From NCBI GenBank assembly GCA_020883125.1, contig JAHREW010000001.1:213673-277672 (forward strand): 64,000 nucleotides of DNA. Direction: 5' to 3'. A program made the position numbers and the translations under genes. This document shows positions 46,596 through 57,062 of the stretch, piece by piece (position 1 is the first letter of the stretch; each line of letters begins with the position of its first letter). The DNA comes from Microcoleus sp. CAWBG506. GTDB lineage: Bacteria > Cyanobacteriota > Cyanobacteriia > Cyanobacteriales > Microcoleaceae. The notes under the pieces were generated by a model. The model was not told the DNA's origin and ran no database searches. It saw only the letters and a list, made by a program, of their open reading frames with translations.

Positions 46596-48614
46596 ATGCG
46601 ACTCTCTCAAATGCTTTTTGTCACCCTGCGGCAAGACCCAGCAGAAGCAGAAATTCCCAGCCACAAACTATTACTCCGTGCGGGATACATCCGCCGCATC
46701 GGTAGCGGCATTTACGCTTATCTGCCTTTGATGTGGCGTGTACTCAAAAAAGTCTCCCAAATTGTGCGGGAAGAAATGGACGCTACTGGCGCTCAAGAAT
46801 GCCTCTTACCACAACTCCAACCGGCCGATTTGTGGCGGGAATCGGGGCGCTGGGATACCTATACTCAAGCTGAAGGTATCATGTTTGCTCTCACAGACCG
46901 TCGCGATACAGAATTGGGATTGGGTCCAACTCACGAAGAAGTAATTACTACAGTTGCTAAGGATATGATTCGTTCTTATCGGCAATTGCCTACACATCTG
47001 TATCAAATTCAAACTAAATTTCGTGATGAAATTCGCCCGCGTTTTGGCTTGATGCGCGGTCGTGAATTTATTATGAAGGATGGCTATTCTTTCCACACTA
47101 GCGAAGAAAGCCTGAAAAAAACTTATCAGGATATGGCTCAAGCTTACAGCAATATGCTAAGGCGATCGGGCTTGCAATTCCGAGCAGTAGATGCTGATTC
47201 CGGAGCCATTGGCGGCTCTGGTTCCCAAGAATTTATGGTGTTGGCGGAAGCTGGGGAAGATGAAGTTCTCTACACCGAAGATGGTCAGTATGCTGCTAAT
47301 TTAGAAAAGGCTGTTTCCATACCTGCTGATGCCGAAATCTCGCCTTTTACAACTTTTGAAAAGCGGGAAACACCGGGAACAGAAACTATTGAAAAACTCT
47401 GTAAGTTTCTCAAGTGTTCTTCTACTCAAGTTGTCAAAAATGTACTTTATGAGGCAGTTTATGACAGCGGTACGACTGTATTGGTACTGGTCAGCCTTCG
47501 TGGCGACCAAGATGTTAATCAGGTAAAATTGCTGAATGAATTAACCAAATTAGCTGGAAATTATCAAGCAAAAACAATCCTATTTTTGACTGTTCCAGAT
47601 GCGGAAGCTCAGCAAAAATGGGCTGCTAAATCTTTGCCTCTGGGTTATATGGCTCCCGATGTTGCTGATGATTACATTGCCTCGAACCCCCCCCAACCCC
47701 CCCTTGGTAAGGGGGGGCAACAAGAGTCAAATTCCCCCCTTGGTAAGGGGGGCCAACAAGAGTCAAATTCCCCCCTTGGTAAGGGGGGCCAACAAGAGTC
47801 AAATTCCCCCCTTGGTAAGGAGGGCCAACAAGACTCAAATTCCCCCCTTGGTAAGGGGGGCCAACAAGAGTCAAATTCCCCCCTTGGTAAGGGGGGGCAG
47901 GGGGGGGTATCTCCCAAGTTTTTGCGTTTAGTCGATCGCACCGCAGTTGACTTGACAAACTTTGTCACTGGCTCGAACGAATCAGGATACCACGTTGTGG
48001 GAGCAAATTGGGGCAAAGAATTTGACTTACCAAGTTTAGCAGTAGATGTCAGGAAGGCCAAAAAAGGCGATCGGGCTGTTCACAATCCTGAACAAACATT
48101 GCAAACCGCCAGAGGTATCGAAGTCGGCCACATCTTTCAATTAGGGACAAAATACTCCCTAGCAATGGGCGCTACCTACACCAACGAACAAGGCGAAGAA
48201 ATGCCCTTAGTTATGGGTTGTTACGGCGTCGGTGTGTCCCGCTTAGCTCAATCTGCTGTAGAACAATCCTACGACAAAGACGGGATAATTTGGCCAGTGG
48301 CGATCGCCCCCTATCACGTTATCATCAGCATCCCCAATATTTCCGACACTCAACAAATGGAAGTCGCCGAAAAACTCTACGCAGAACTCAATCAATCTGG
48401 CATTGAAACTCTGTTAGATGACCGCGATGAACGTGCAGGAGTTAAATTCAAAGATGCGGATTTAATCGGCATTCCATATCGGATTGTTCCCGGTCGTTCC
48501 CTGAAATCTGGTAAAGTTGAAGTGGTTGAAAGAGCGACTCACAAATCCCAAGAAATTCTCATTGAAGAAGTAAATTCTACCTTGAAACAATGGATTCAGG
48601 AAGCTATCCAATGA
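46596..48614 (+). CDS. proS: Prolyl-tRNA synthetase with an in-frame repeat insertion
   Basis: ProRS charges tRNA-Pro. The 672-residue bacterial-type enzyme has class II motifs ([50 protein letters not shown]), an INS editing domain and the C-terminal anticodon domain ([10 protein letters not shown]...[20 protein letters not shown]). Residues about 364-438, at the end of the INS domain, are foreign: they encode NPPQPP and then six PLGKGG units separated by QQESNS. On both sides the protein is normal ([11 protein letters not shown], then [15 protein letters not shown]). As the only proS visible and an essential gene, it must tolerate the insert if the assembly is right. Confidence 0.92.
   Translation: MRLSQMLFVTLRQDPAEAEIPSHKLLLRAGYIRRIGSGIYAYLPLMWRVLKKVSQIVREEMDATGAQECLLPQLQPADLWRESGRWDTYTQAEGIMFALTDRRDTELGLGPTHEEVITTVAKDMIRSYRQLPTHLYQIQTKFRDEIRPRFGLMRGREFIMKDGYSFHTSEESLKKTYQDMAQAYSNMLRRSGLQFRAVDADSGAIGGSGSQEFMVLAEAGEDEVLYTEDGQYAANLEKAVSIPADAEISPFTTFEKRETPGTETIEKLCKFLKCSSTQVVKNVLYEAVYDSGTTVLVLVSLRGDQDVNQVKLLNELTKLAGNYQAKTILFLTVPDAEAQQKWAAKSLPLGYMAPDVADDYIASNPPQPPLGKGGQQESNSPLGKGGQQESNSPLGKGGQQESNSPLGKEGQQDSNSPLGKGGQQESNSPLGKGGQGGVSPKFLRLVDRTAVDLTNFVTGSNESGYHVVGANWGKEFDLPSLAVDVRKAKKGDRAVHNPEQTLQTARGIEVGHIFQLGTKYSLAMGATYTNEQGEEMPLVMGCYGVGVSRLAQSAVEQSYDKDGIIWPVAIAPYHVIISIPNISDTQQMEVAEKLYAELNQSGIETLLDDRDERAGVKFKDADLIGIPYRIVPGRSLKSGKVEVVERATHKSQEILIEEVNSTLKQWIQEAIQ
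47687..47907. repeat. 36-bp tandem palindromic repeat array inside proS
   Basis: Six copies of the hairpin ccccccttggtaagggggg are separated by caacaagagtcaaatt spacers, giving a 36-bp unit (exactly 12 codons). One copy reads ggaggg and gac instead of gggggg and gag. Because the unit is a multiple of three, copy-number change keeps the frame. The same kind of C-run/G-run palindrome sits between gpsA and rel (1673-1754). Confidence 0.95.
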
Positions 48615-48632
48615 AAAAATTTCCGGGAATTT

Positions 48633-48880
48633 AAGGTTAGTAGTAAGGACTTCATTCCTTTACTGTGAAAAATTAAAGCAATAAAGTCCTCACTACCAAC
48701 GATATTTTCATCAGAGCTAAGGTTCGTAGTCAAGACTTCAGTCCGTTCGTGTTAGGATGGACAGGACTATAGTCTTCACTACCAACGATATTTTCATCGG
48801 GGCTAAGGTTCGTAGCAAGGACTTCAGTTCTTTCCTGTTAGCATGGACAGGACTATAGTCCTCACTACAAAGGTTTTTTT
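48633..48880. repeat. Three 86-bp tandem repeats downstream of proS
   Basis: Units start at ggtt 48635, 48721 and 48807, an exact 86-bp period. Each contains a nearly self-complementary part, such as aaggacttcagtcctt-like and gactatagtcctcactac, and the first two end with accaacgatattttcatc. They fill most of the 317-bp gap. A related perfect inverted repeat is at 53976-54028. Confidence 0.88.
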
Positions 48881-48931
48881 GATCTTATTAGGATTAAAAA
48901 AATATCAACCTACTCAAAATTAAATCTCGAT

Positions 48932-51896
48932 ATGAACCTGAACTTAAATCAGTTTCTGCGATTCCCTCAATCTGGAGTTGGACGATACTTAGTTCAAGTA
49001 GCTTTAGTTGCTGTTACTTACGCCGTGGGGGCTAGACTCGCATACTCTATTCAAGGTGTCAGTCCCTTTGCAGCCTCCGTATGGCCACCCGCAGGAATTG
49101 CACAAGCTGGACTCTTATTATTTGGGATAAGAGTCTGGCCAGCCATCATTTTAGGTGTATATTTGCTGAATTTAGTTAATCCTGAAGAAAAAATATTTCT
49201 GGTTTGGATCGGAGGAAACATAGGAGCTATTTTGCAAGCAGTTGTTGCCGTAACTTTGTTGCAACGATTCGGTTTTCGTCGTTCTTTAGATCGTCTCAAA
49301 GATGTCGTCAATCTAGTCTTATTTGGAGGCATTATTGCTACTCAAATTAGTTGCGGGCCCTCTGTCTCTATATTTAGCAAGTAAAATAGATGGAGAACAA
49401 TTTTGGGACGTTCGTTGGAATTGGTGGCTGGGAGACACAATGGGTGTTTTAATTTTAACTCCGCTGATACTACTATCTCCTTTATCAACAGCAGCAGTTG
49501 ATTCCCTGAAAAAACAATTAAAAATGAATCCCAAATATATAATTAGTCAGGGGATATGGTTAATTGTATTGAGCGGAGTTACTTGGTTAGTATTTGTCTC
49601 AAAAAGTGACGCTTTTATTTCGAGATATCCTATTGAATACTTGCCCTTTCCTTTAGTGATTTGGGGTGCTATCCAATTCCGTCAACGCGGTACTGTCTTG
49701 GCATCATTTATAGTATCTAGTATTTCTATTTGGGGCAGTTCCCAAGGCGGAGGTTCTTTTATTACTAAAGCCACAAATATCAGTCAGGCTATTTTATTTT
49801 TGCAAGCTTTTATGGCTGTAGTTACGATTACTTCCCTGTTATTGGCAGCGACAGTAGCGGAACGAACCTCAGCCGAAAATTCTCTGCGAGAGAGCGAAAT
49901 AAAATATCGAGAATTGGTGGAAAATGCCAACAGCATTATTTTGAAATTGGACTGTGATGGGAAAATTACTTTTTTCAACGAGTTTGCTGAAAAATTCTTT
50001 GGCTATCAAGTAGAAGAAATTCTGGGCCAAAATGCACTAGGCATAATTATGCCTCACATAGATATGCAAGGCAATAATTTAGAATTAATTTATCAAGAAC
50101 TTTTGGAAAATCTCGATCGCTTTACCAGCTACGAAAATGAAAATATCCGGCGGAACGGCGAACGAGTGTGGGTAGCTTGGGCAAACAAACCCCTATTTGA
50201 TGAGGGCGGAAAACTGGTGGGAATCCTCTGCATCGGCACAGATATTAGCAAAATAAGGCGAGCTGAAATAGCACTGCATAAGCTGAATGAAGAGTTAGAA
50301 ATGAGAGTTAAAGAACGGACAAATGCTCTAGAGCAAAGCGAAATACAGATCCAGAAACAAAAATCTGCATTAATACAATTAGCTAAAAATAAAGCATTGA
50401 ATCATGGCGAATTTAAAACAGCACTACGAGAGATTACAGAAACTGCTAGCAATACTTTAGAAGTGGCTCGTTCGAGCATATGGCTCTAGGATGAAAATCG
50501 CTCAAAAATTCAATGTTTGGATATATTCGCTCAAACAACAAATTTCCATTCAGAGGGTTTAGAATTAGCGGAAGTATACTATCCAACCTATTTTCAAGCA
50601 CTGGCAGAAGAACGTGCAATTGCTGCTGTTGATGCGCGTCATGATTTTAGAACTAGAGAGTTTACCGACTCTTACTTGATTCCTTTCGGCATCACTTCTA
50701 TGCTAGATACGCCGATTCAAATAGATGGAAAAATCGCCGGAGTTATCTGTTTGGAACACGTAGGAAACACGCGCTATTGGACTATTGAAGAACAAAGTTT
50801 TGCCGTTTCTCTAGCAGATTCCGTGACTTTTGCCGTGGAAGCGCGACAACGCCAGCGAGCAGAAGAATCCCTGCGACAAGCGGAAGAAAAATACCGCAGC
50901 ATCTTTGAAAATGCGATCGTCGGCATTTTTCAAACTACCCCAGATGGTGAATATCTCAGCGCTAATCCTGCTTTGCTTCGGATTTATGGTAACAGTTCCC
51001 ACGCGGAATTGGTTGGTACATTAACTAATGTTACCCAACAACTTTATGTTGACCACCATCGCCACGCAGAATTTGTCCGTTTAATACAAGAAAAAGGCAA
51101 AGTATCAGATTTTGAATCGCAGATTTACCGCCGAGATGGCAGCATTATTTGGATTTCTGAAAATACTTATACTGTTTGCGATCGCTATGGAAATTTACTC
51201 TATTACGAAGGGACTGTTCAAGATATCACAACTCGCAAACAAGCTGAAGCAGCTCTACGTTTAGAACAAGAAAAATCCGATCGCCTGTTGCTAAATATTC
51301 TGCCCCAGCCGATCGCCGAAAGGCTCAAACAAGACCAAAGTATCATTGCCGAGACATATACTGATGTTACTGTTTTATTTGCAGATATAGTCGGTTTTAC
51401 CCAAATTAGCTCCCAAATTTCTCCCACGGAATTAGTTTCCTTGCTGAATGAGATTTTTTCCACTTTCGATCAGCTAGCAGAAAAGCATGGTTTAGAAAAA
51501 ATTAAGACCATTGGTGACGCTTATATGGTATTGGGAGGACTGCCAATGCCCCGTAGCGATCGTGCGGAGGCGATCGCCCAAATGGCCCTCGATATGCAGC
51601 AAGCAATTGCCCAATTCAGCCATAGCCACAGCCAAACTTTCAGCATCAGAATTGGCATCAACAGTGGCCCCGTTGTCGTCGGAGTCATTGGTATCAAAAA
51701 ATTCATTTATGATTTGTGGGGAGACACTGTTAATACCGCTTCCCGGATGGAATCCCATGGGTTAGCAGGACGCATTCAGGTGACACCTGCAACTTATGAT
51801 ATATTGCAAGAAAAGTATTTATTAGAAAGTCGAGGGACAATTGAAGTGAAAGGCAAAGGTAAGATTAACACTTATTTTATCAATGGCATCAAATGA
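48932..51896 (+). pseudogene. MASE1-PAS-GAF-PAS adenylate cyclase gene with a frameshift and a TAG
   Basis: Three open stretches make one sensor cyclase. The first (48932-49384) is the N-terminal half of a MASE1 membrane domain. The frame then shifts near 49351-49356 (ATQISC, then GPLSLYLASKIDG in the next frame). The second stretch carries the rest of MASE1, a PAS domain and the start of a GAF domain up to TAG 50487 (ARSSIWL-stop-DENRSKIQCLD, same frame after). The third holds the GAF remainder, a second PAS and a class III cyclase domain (VTVLFADIVGFTQISSQISP, KIKTIGDAYMVLGGLPMP). All catalytic residues of the cyclase are kept. The tail, starting at ATG/TTG near 50517, could still be translated only if reinitiation occurs. 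Confidence 0.88.
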
Positions 51897-51921
51897 ATTA
51901 ATTTAAATAATCAAACTAAGT

Positions 51922-53973
51922 ATGAACCAAAACAATAGTCAGTTTCGTCTATTTGTTCTATCTAGAAATTGGCAATATTTAGGAAAAGTAGCTGCAATTG
52001 CGCTCGTTTATATTTTAGGAGCAAAACTGGCAGTTTCCATTCCCGGCATCAATAAATTAGCTACCTGCGTGTGGCCCCCCGCAGGAATTGCCCAAGCTGC
52101 ACTTTTATTGTTTGGGTGGCGCTTTTGGCCAGGAGTAGCATTAGGGGTTTTATTTTTTGAAAAAATCGACATGGATGTCTCCTTAATCTTGGCATTAGTC
52201 TCTGCTTGTTGTGCTTGTTTGCAATCTTTGTGCGCCTTTGTTTTACTGAATAAATTAAAATTTCGCCCGTCACTGGAGCGACTGATAGATGTTGTCAATT
52301 TAATTTTTTGTGGTGCCGTAGTTGCTACTCAAATCAACTGCACTCTGGGCACACTGCGCTTATGTTTAACTGGTCTAGTTGACTGGAACCAATATTGGGA
52401 AATTAGGTGGAATTGGTATCTGGGAGATACGTTAGGAGTTTTGATTTTTGCTCCCCTGTTGTTGATTTTATACCAAAAACCAGCAACAGCCGATCGCCAA
52501 ATTAGCACCATCAATCGCATCTGGGCAGGAATAGGCTTGATGTCATTAATCGCAGTCAGTTGGGTAGTATATACTTCCAAAGCAACCCCTACTTTTTCAG
52601 GGTATCCCCTGGAATACTTGCCATTTCCCTTAGTAATTTGGGCAACCATTCAATTCGGTCAACGTGGTGCTGTCCTATCATCTTTCCTAGTATCCAGCAT
52701 CGCCATTTTGGGGGGGTCTCAGGGTGCTGGCCCTTTCATTGCTAAAGCACAAAGTATCAATCAAGCCATCTTATTTTTGCAGGCTTTTATGAGCGTAATT
52801 GTTATTACCTCTCTGCTGTTATCAGCAACTGTAGCTGAACGTGCTTCAGCGGAGAAGGCACTGCGGCAAAGCGAAATTAAGTATCGGGAATTAGTGGAAA
52901 ATGCTAATAGCATTATTTTAAAATTAGACCGGGTAGGAAATATTACCTTTTTCAACGAATTTGCACAGAAGTTTTTTGGTTATGAGGAACAAGAAATACT
53001 AGGTAAAAATGCAATAGGAACAATTATTCCCCATACAGATACCATAGGAAACGACTTGACAGTAAAGTTGAGAGATATTTTACAAAATCCCGAAAAGTAC
53101 ACGCGCAATGAAAATGAAAGTATCCGGCGCAGTGGCGATCGCGTTTGGGTATCCTGGGCAAATAAACCCCTGTTTGACGAGGGAGGAAAATTCGCAGGAA
53201 TGCTGGCAATTGGTACGGATATCACAGACCGCAGACGGGCAGAAATGGAGCTTTACAAGCTGAATGAAGAGTTAGAATTTAGAGTGCAAGAACGGACTAA
53301 TGCGCTAAATGATACTTTAAGTGCACTGCGAGTGCAGCAGGAACAATCAGAACGGTTGTTGTTGAATATTTTGCCACAACAAATAGCCGATCGTTTAAAG
53401 CAAGGAGACAGTACCATCGCCGATACTTTTTCTGATGTTACTGTTTTATTTGCCGACATCGTAGGTTTTACTCAACTCAGTGCGACTGTTTCTCCAACAG
53501 AATTAGTTGCCTTGTTAAATGAAATTTTTTCAACATTTGACTACCTAGCTGAAAGACACGGTTTGGAAAAAATTAAGACCATTGGTGATGCTTACATGGT
53601 AGTAGGAGGACTGCCAATTCCTTGCTTAGATCATGCAGAAAAAATCGCCCAAATGGCCATTGATATGCAACAGGCAATTACCGAATTTAGTAAGCTGCAT
53701 AATCAAATCTTTAGCATCAGAATCGGCATCAATACAGGTCCGGTGGTGGCGGGAGTAATTGGGATTAAAAAATTTATCTATGATTTGTGGGGAGACACTG
53801 TTAATACCGCTTCCCGCATGGAATCCCACGGCTTGCCGGGGTGCATTCAGGTGACATCCACAACCTATCATAAATTGCAGGAAAAGTATATATTTGAAAT
53901 TCGTCCTGCAATCGAAGTTAAAGGCAAAGGTGTGATGGATACTTATTTATTAAAAAGTAGAAATCAGTATTAA
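51922..53973 (+). CDS. MASE1-PAS class III adenylate cyclase
   Basis: An intact 683-residue membrane sensor cyclase, paralogous to the broken gene just before it. MASE1 (VYILGAKLAVSIPGINKLAT, then WPPAGIAQAALLLFGWRFWP) occupies about residues 1-300. A PAS domain (YRELVENANSIILKLDRVGN) follows at about 310-440, then a short coiled coil and the cyclase domain from about 500. Metal-binding Asp residues are in LFADIVGFT and KTIGDAYMV. Substrate Lys (EKIKTIGDA) and Asp (IYDLWGDTVNTASRM) indicate ATP rather than GTP. It is expected to make cAMP in response to a signal sensed by MASE1/PAS. Unlike the first copy, it lacks the GAF and second PAS. Confidence 0.92.
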   Translation: MNQNNSQFRLFVLSRNWQYLGKVAAIALVYILGAKLAVSIPGINKLATCVWPPAGIAQAALLLFGWRFWPGVALGVLFFEKIDMDVSLILALVSACCACLQSLCAFVLLNKLKFRPSLERLIDVVNLIFCGAVVATQINCTLGTLRLCLTGLVDWNQYWEIRWNWYLGDTLGVLIFAPLLLILYQKPATADRQISTINRIWAGIGLMSLIAVSWVVYTSKATPTFSGYPLEYLPFPLVIWATIQFGQRGAVLSSFLVSSIAILGGSQGAGPFIAKAQSINQAILFLQAFMSVIVITSLLLSATVAERASAEKALRQSEIKYRELVENANSIILKLDRVGNITFFNEFAQKFFGYEEQEILGKNAIGTIIPHTDTIGNDLTVKLRDILQNPEKYTRNENESIRRSGDRVWVSWANKPLFDEGGKFAGMLAIGTDITDRRRAEMELYKLNEELEFRVQERTNALNDTLSALRVQQEQSERLLLNILPQQIADRLKQGDSTIADTFSDVTVLFADIVGFTQLSATVSPTELVALLNEIFSTFDYLAERHGLEKIKTIGDAYMVVGGLPIPCLDHAEKIAQMAIDMQQAITEFSKLHNQIFSIRIGINTGPVVAGVIGIKKFIYDLWGDTVNTASRMESHGLPGCIQVTSTTYHKLQEKYIFEIRPAIEVKGKGVMDTYLLKSRNQY

Positions 53974-53975
53974 AC

Positions 53976-54028
53976 ACTAAAGTCCTTACTACCAACCTAA
54001 ACAAGAGGTTTGTAGTAAGGACTTTAGT
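53976..54028. terminator. 17-bp perfect inverted repeat between cyclase and rpmB
   Basis: Arms actaaagtccttactac (53976-53992) and gtagtaaggactttagt (54012-54028) pair perfectly with a 19-base loop. It lies between the convergent cyclase and rpmB genes. It is also a relative of the 86-bp repeats after proS, so its role as terminator is inferred from position only. Confidence 0.6.
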
Positions 54029-54050
54029 CCTTTCTTGGTCCTGAAATTTC

Positions 54051-54287
54051 TTACATTTTGTAGAGGTTAATTCCAGCTTCCTTCGCCATAATTTCCAAAC
54101 CCTTGTGTTGCAAGGTTTTAATCGCCTTTGTGGAAAGGTGCAGTTTCACCCAGCGTTTCTCCTGTGGCCACCAAATCCGCTTCCACTGTAAATTTGCTTC
54201 TTGCAACTTGTGAGTGCGGTGGTGTGAGTGAGAAACTGCAAAACCATTATTCGCTTTCTTCCCCGTTAGCTGACATTTCCGTGACAT
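54051..54287 (-). CDS. rpmB: 50S ribosomal protein L28
   Basis: Bacterial L28, 78 residues, a structural protein of the large subunit. The sequence [20 protein letters not shown] and [20 protein letters not shown] is characteristic, with the C-terminal [20 protein letters not shown]. The single N-terminal Cys is kept. It is monocistronic here; upstream is a long non-coding gap. Confidence 0.95.
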   Translation of the reverse strand: MSRKCQLTGKKANNGFAVSHSHHRTHKLQEANLQWKRIWWPQEKRWVKLHLSTKAIKTLQHKGLEIMAKEAGINLYKM

Positions 54288-54925
54288 ATTGCCCTCCAGA
54301 TTACTATTTTTTGCGTGCAGCCTTTCACTCTAGCAGATTTTGGAAATTTACGCATCCTGTGCGATCGCCACAACCTACTCTTTGAAAACAAGTTTTACTA
54401 CCTTAGCCACCAGTGGCGATCGCACAAGTTTTACTGATGGGCCGCTAGTTTTTTCTGCGTCAAAGTGCAAATTCTCGCGGCGTGTGGCCGAACCGACTCA
54501 CCGATTCCCAGTCCCAGTGACTGAAAATAAAACCGTGAAAGTTCAACTCGATCGGGATTCATCAAAGAATTCATCAGTCCTCCGAGAGATTTTGTGGCAA
54601 AGGGCGATCGGGTTGGGAGTCGTTGTGCACTGGTGATGCAGGCGATCGCCTGCATCACCAGTGCAGCAGGTTGCGTTACAAGTAGTCTATTTGTAGTATG
54701 TCGCTGGGGATTCTGCGTAGCAATTCTTAATGCCAGCAACATATTCCCTGGGTCAAGAGATTGGTACACTGGAGGACGTGGAAATTACAGCAGGTTGGCC
54801 TCCCTTGATTCCACCCCGACTACCAGACCGTAGTTCAGTGGAAAAAAACAGAGGCTCCCGCGGGCGATCGCAATACCTGAAAACTGAAACCAGCCAGTAG
54901 TTATAAGCAGAAATCCAATAAAAAT
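54288..54925. other. 638-bp intergenic region with HIP1-centred palindromes
   Basis: A perfect 40-bp palindrome lies at 54626-54665: tgcactggtgatgcaggcga and its complement, centred on gcgatcgc. A weaker inverted pair tgtgcgatcgcca/tggcgatcgcaca lies at about 54358-54428. A frame of 56 codons from ATG 54729 (PATYSLGQEIGTLEDVEITA) is possible but has no clear ribosome site, and I do not call it. This gap also contains the acsF promoter. Confidence 0.75.
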
Positions 54926-56002
54926 ATGGTAGATTCCCTCAAAAAACCAACTTTTGAAGAAATGCGGCCGGGAGTGAAAACCCCAGCCAAAGAAACTATT
55001 CTCACACCGAGATTTTACACAACAGATTTTGACGAGATGGCAAAAATGGACATCTCGATCAACGAAGCCGAACTAGAAGCAATCATGCAAGAGTTCCGCG
55101 TTGACTACAACAAAAATCACTTCGTGCGGGATGAAGAGTTCGCTCAATCTTGGGATCACATTGACGGCGAAAAGCGCCAGTTATTCATTGAATTTCTGGA
55201 ACGTTCATGCACGGCCGAGTTTTCTGGGTTCTTGCTATACAAAGAATTGGCACGCAAGCTCAAGGACAAAAATCCTGTCCTAGCCGAGGGTTTCTCCCTC
55301 ATGTCACGGGATGAAGCGCGGCACGCCGGATTCCTCAACAAAGCTTTGTCGGATTTTAATTTGTCCCTGGATTTGGGCTTTTTGACTAAGAGCCGCAGCT
55401 ACACTTTCTTTAAGCCAAAGTTCATTTTCTACGCTACTTACTTGTCTGAAAAGATTGGTTATTGGCGCTACATCACCATTTACCAACACTTAAAGGCTCA
55501 CCCTGAAGACCAAATTTATCCGATTTTCCGATTCTTTGAAAATTGGTGTCAGGACGAAAACCGCCACGGAGATTTCTTCGATGCGGTGATGAGAGCTCAG
55601 CCTCAGATGTTGAACGATTGGAAGGCAAAACTTTGGTGCCGCTTCTTCTTGCTGTCGGTATTCGCCACCATGTATCTCAATGATATCCAGAGAGCGGGTT
55701 TTTATCGATCGCTCGGACTAGATGCTCGCGAATACGACATTGAAGTGATCAAAAAGACCAACGAAACGGCCGGTCGAGTATTCCCAGTCATGCTAGACGT
55801 GAACAATCCAGAATTTTATGACCGTCTGGATGTTTGTCTCAAGAACAATCAGCAGTTAACCGCAATTGTGGCTTCTGAAACTCCGAAAGTTTTGCAATTG
55901 TTCCAAAAATTGCCTCTGTATTTGTCCAACGGTTGGCAATTAGTGAAGCTTTACTTCATGAAGACAATTGAATCGCCTTCTGTTGATGGTGCAGTGCGTT
56001 AA
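54926..56002 (+). CDS. acsF: Mg-protoporphyrin IX monomethyl ester oxidative cyclase (aerobic)
   Basis: AcsF forms the fifth ring of chlorophyll with O2, in thylakoid-associated complexes. The 358-residue product carries the di-iron ligands: the Glu of [17 protein letters not shown] in [12 protein letters not shown], and ENRH in [16 protein letters not shown]. The N-terminal [20 protein letters not shown] and the [20 protein letters not shown] segment match cyanobacterial and plant enzymes. It is followed by a strong terminator at 56030-56062, so it is probably monocistronic. Confidence 0.97.
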   Translation: MVDSLKKPTFEEMRPGVKTPAKETILTPRFYTTDFDEMAKMDISINEAELEAIMQEFRVDYNKNHFVRDEEFAQSWDHIDGEKRQLFIEFLERSCTAEFSGFLLYKELARKLKDKNPVLAEGFSLMSRDEARHAGFLNKALSDFNLSLDLGFLTKSRSYTFFKPKFIFYATYLSEKIGYWRYITIYQHLKAHPEDQIYPIFRFFENWCQDENRHGDFFDAVMRAQPQMLNDWKAKLWCRFFLLSVFATMYLNDIQRAGFYRSLGLDAREYDIEVIKKTNETAGRVFPVMLDVNNPEFYDRLDVCLKNNQQLTAIVASETPKVLQLFQKLPLYLSNGWQLVKLYFMKTIESPSVDGAVR

Positions 56003-56029
56003 GTTTGGATTTTCACTCTTCTTTTATGG

Positions 56030-56062
56030 CGGTTCTGCGGCAAGCAGAGCCGTTTTTTTTTT
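56030..56062 (+). terminator. Intrinsic terminator after acsF
   Basis: Stem cggttctgc (56030-56038) and gcagagccg (56044-56052) with a ggcaa loop and one G-U pair, followed by ten T's (56053-56062). It separates acsF from the restriction-modification genes. Confidence 0.9.
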
Positions 56063-56155
56063 GTATAATGTTAGTATTAAGAAGTTATGACTTAAGTGCG
56101 ATGGAATTTCAAATGCAATTGAGCGAAGTTTACGAAGGAGTTAATTTTGAGATGA

Positions 56156-57048
56156 ATGATGACTAATATGAGATCGGGAAGACGCAACTCTTTTGCAGAT
56201 TATAAACCGGATGGACACAACTGGATAACTTTGATGACCGGAGAATACTATCCAGATATATTACAAGAGGCTTGCCAACTTTACGAACCAGTTTTAGTAA
56301 TGTTTGGACAATTACTCAAGACTTCAGAATCATCAGTGCGTCTATTTATACAGATTTCAGAGGTTCCTAGCACATGGATGCGAGTTCAACTTCTCAGGGT
56401 GTTTCGCAAGTATGTTAGCCCTGAGATTCCCGTTGAAATGCTCAGAAGAAAAAAAAGACAACGGATATTTGCAATCAGTTTGGATCTCGTTTTAGGTATG
56501 TTCAAGAAGTTCAAGCTGCATACATGACTCGTCCAATTCCCGACGAGGCAATGTCAGCTTTGTTGTGGGAATACAAAAGTCGTGGTAACAAAGGATACGA
56601 CCTAACTGAAAGGTTTTTTTCCTTATTCCGCTTACATTTTCCATACTTGGCAATCCGAGGACCAGAGCGAGCCGGAAAAGATATTATGATGGGAAATGTG
56701 TTCGCAAACTATCCAAACCCGAAACGCCCAGTTGATTTTGCGGTATACGATATTAACGAAAATGAATTGCTGGCAATAGGATTAGCACGATATGATTCAG
56801 ATAGAGGTGGTGCACAAGAAGACGATCGAACAGGTGGCTATCGTAGCTGTGCCGATGAAATCCTCAGTTACACACAAGATCGCAACTTAAAAACTAAGGT
56901 AATTTTTTTAAATGATGGGCCTGGTCTTTTGCTCGGTTCAATGTGGGATGATTACGCCAATATTGAAAATAGTTGGTCAGATAGAATTATTGTATTGACA
57001 CTTCGTATGGTTCCCGATCGGATTACAGTGGAATGGCTGCGTTCTTGA
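56156..57048 (+). pseudogene. Probable type II restriction endonuclease, frameshifted in an A8 tract
   Basis: The first frame (56156-56527) encodes FADYKPDGHNWITLMTGEYY, SSVRLFIQISEVPSTWMRVQ and YVSPEIPVEMLRRKK. At the A8 run (56449-56456) the sense continues in the +1-shifted frame as TTDICNQFGSRFRYVQEVQA, then AYMTRPIPDEAMSALLWEYK and RGPERAGKDIMMGNVFANYP. One A fewer would fuse both into about 297 residues. The C-terminal part has an acidic motif region (KRPVDFAVYD, LARYDSDRGGAQEDDRTGGY) suited to a PD-(D/E)XK-like site. As the frame ends 14 bases before the DNA methyltransferase gene, a restriction endonuclease is the natural guess. A downstream ATG at 56524 could start the C-terminal part alone. 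Assignment is by context and recall, not by a decisive motif. Confidence 0.65.
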
Positions 57049-57062
57049 AAATAGGAGTGAGA

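Noticed and set aside
47687-47907. CRISPR-like array (36-bp repeats) in proS
   Set aside because: There are no variable spacers; the whole 36-bp unit is repeated and reads in frame with the gene. No cas gene is near.
54431-54769. 112-codon minus-strand frame upstream of acsF
   Set aside because: It spans the 40-bp palindrome, lacks a ribosome site and has no recognisable domain.
56101-56166. 21-codon leader frame (MEFQMQLSEVYEGV) before the restriction gene
   Set aside because: Too short to support; it overlaps the nuclease start in another frame. A regulatory leader peptide is possible but nothing specific shows it.
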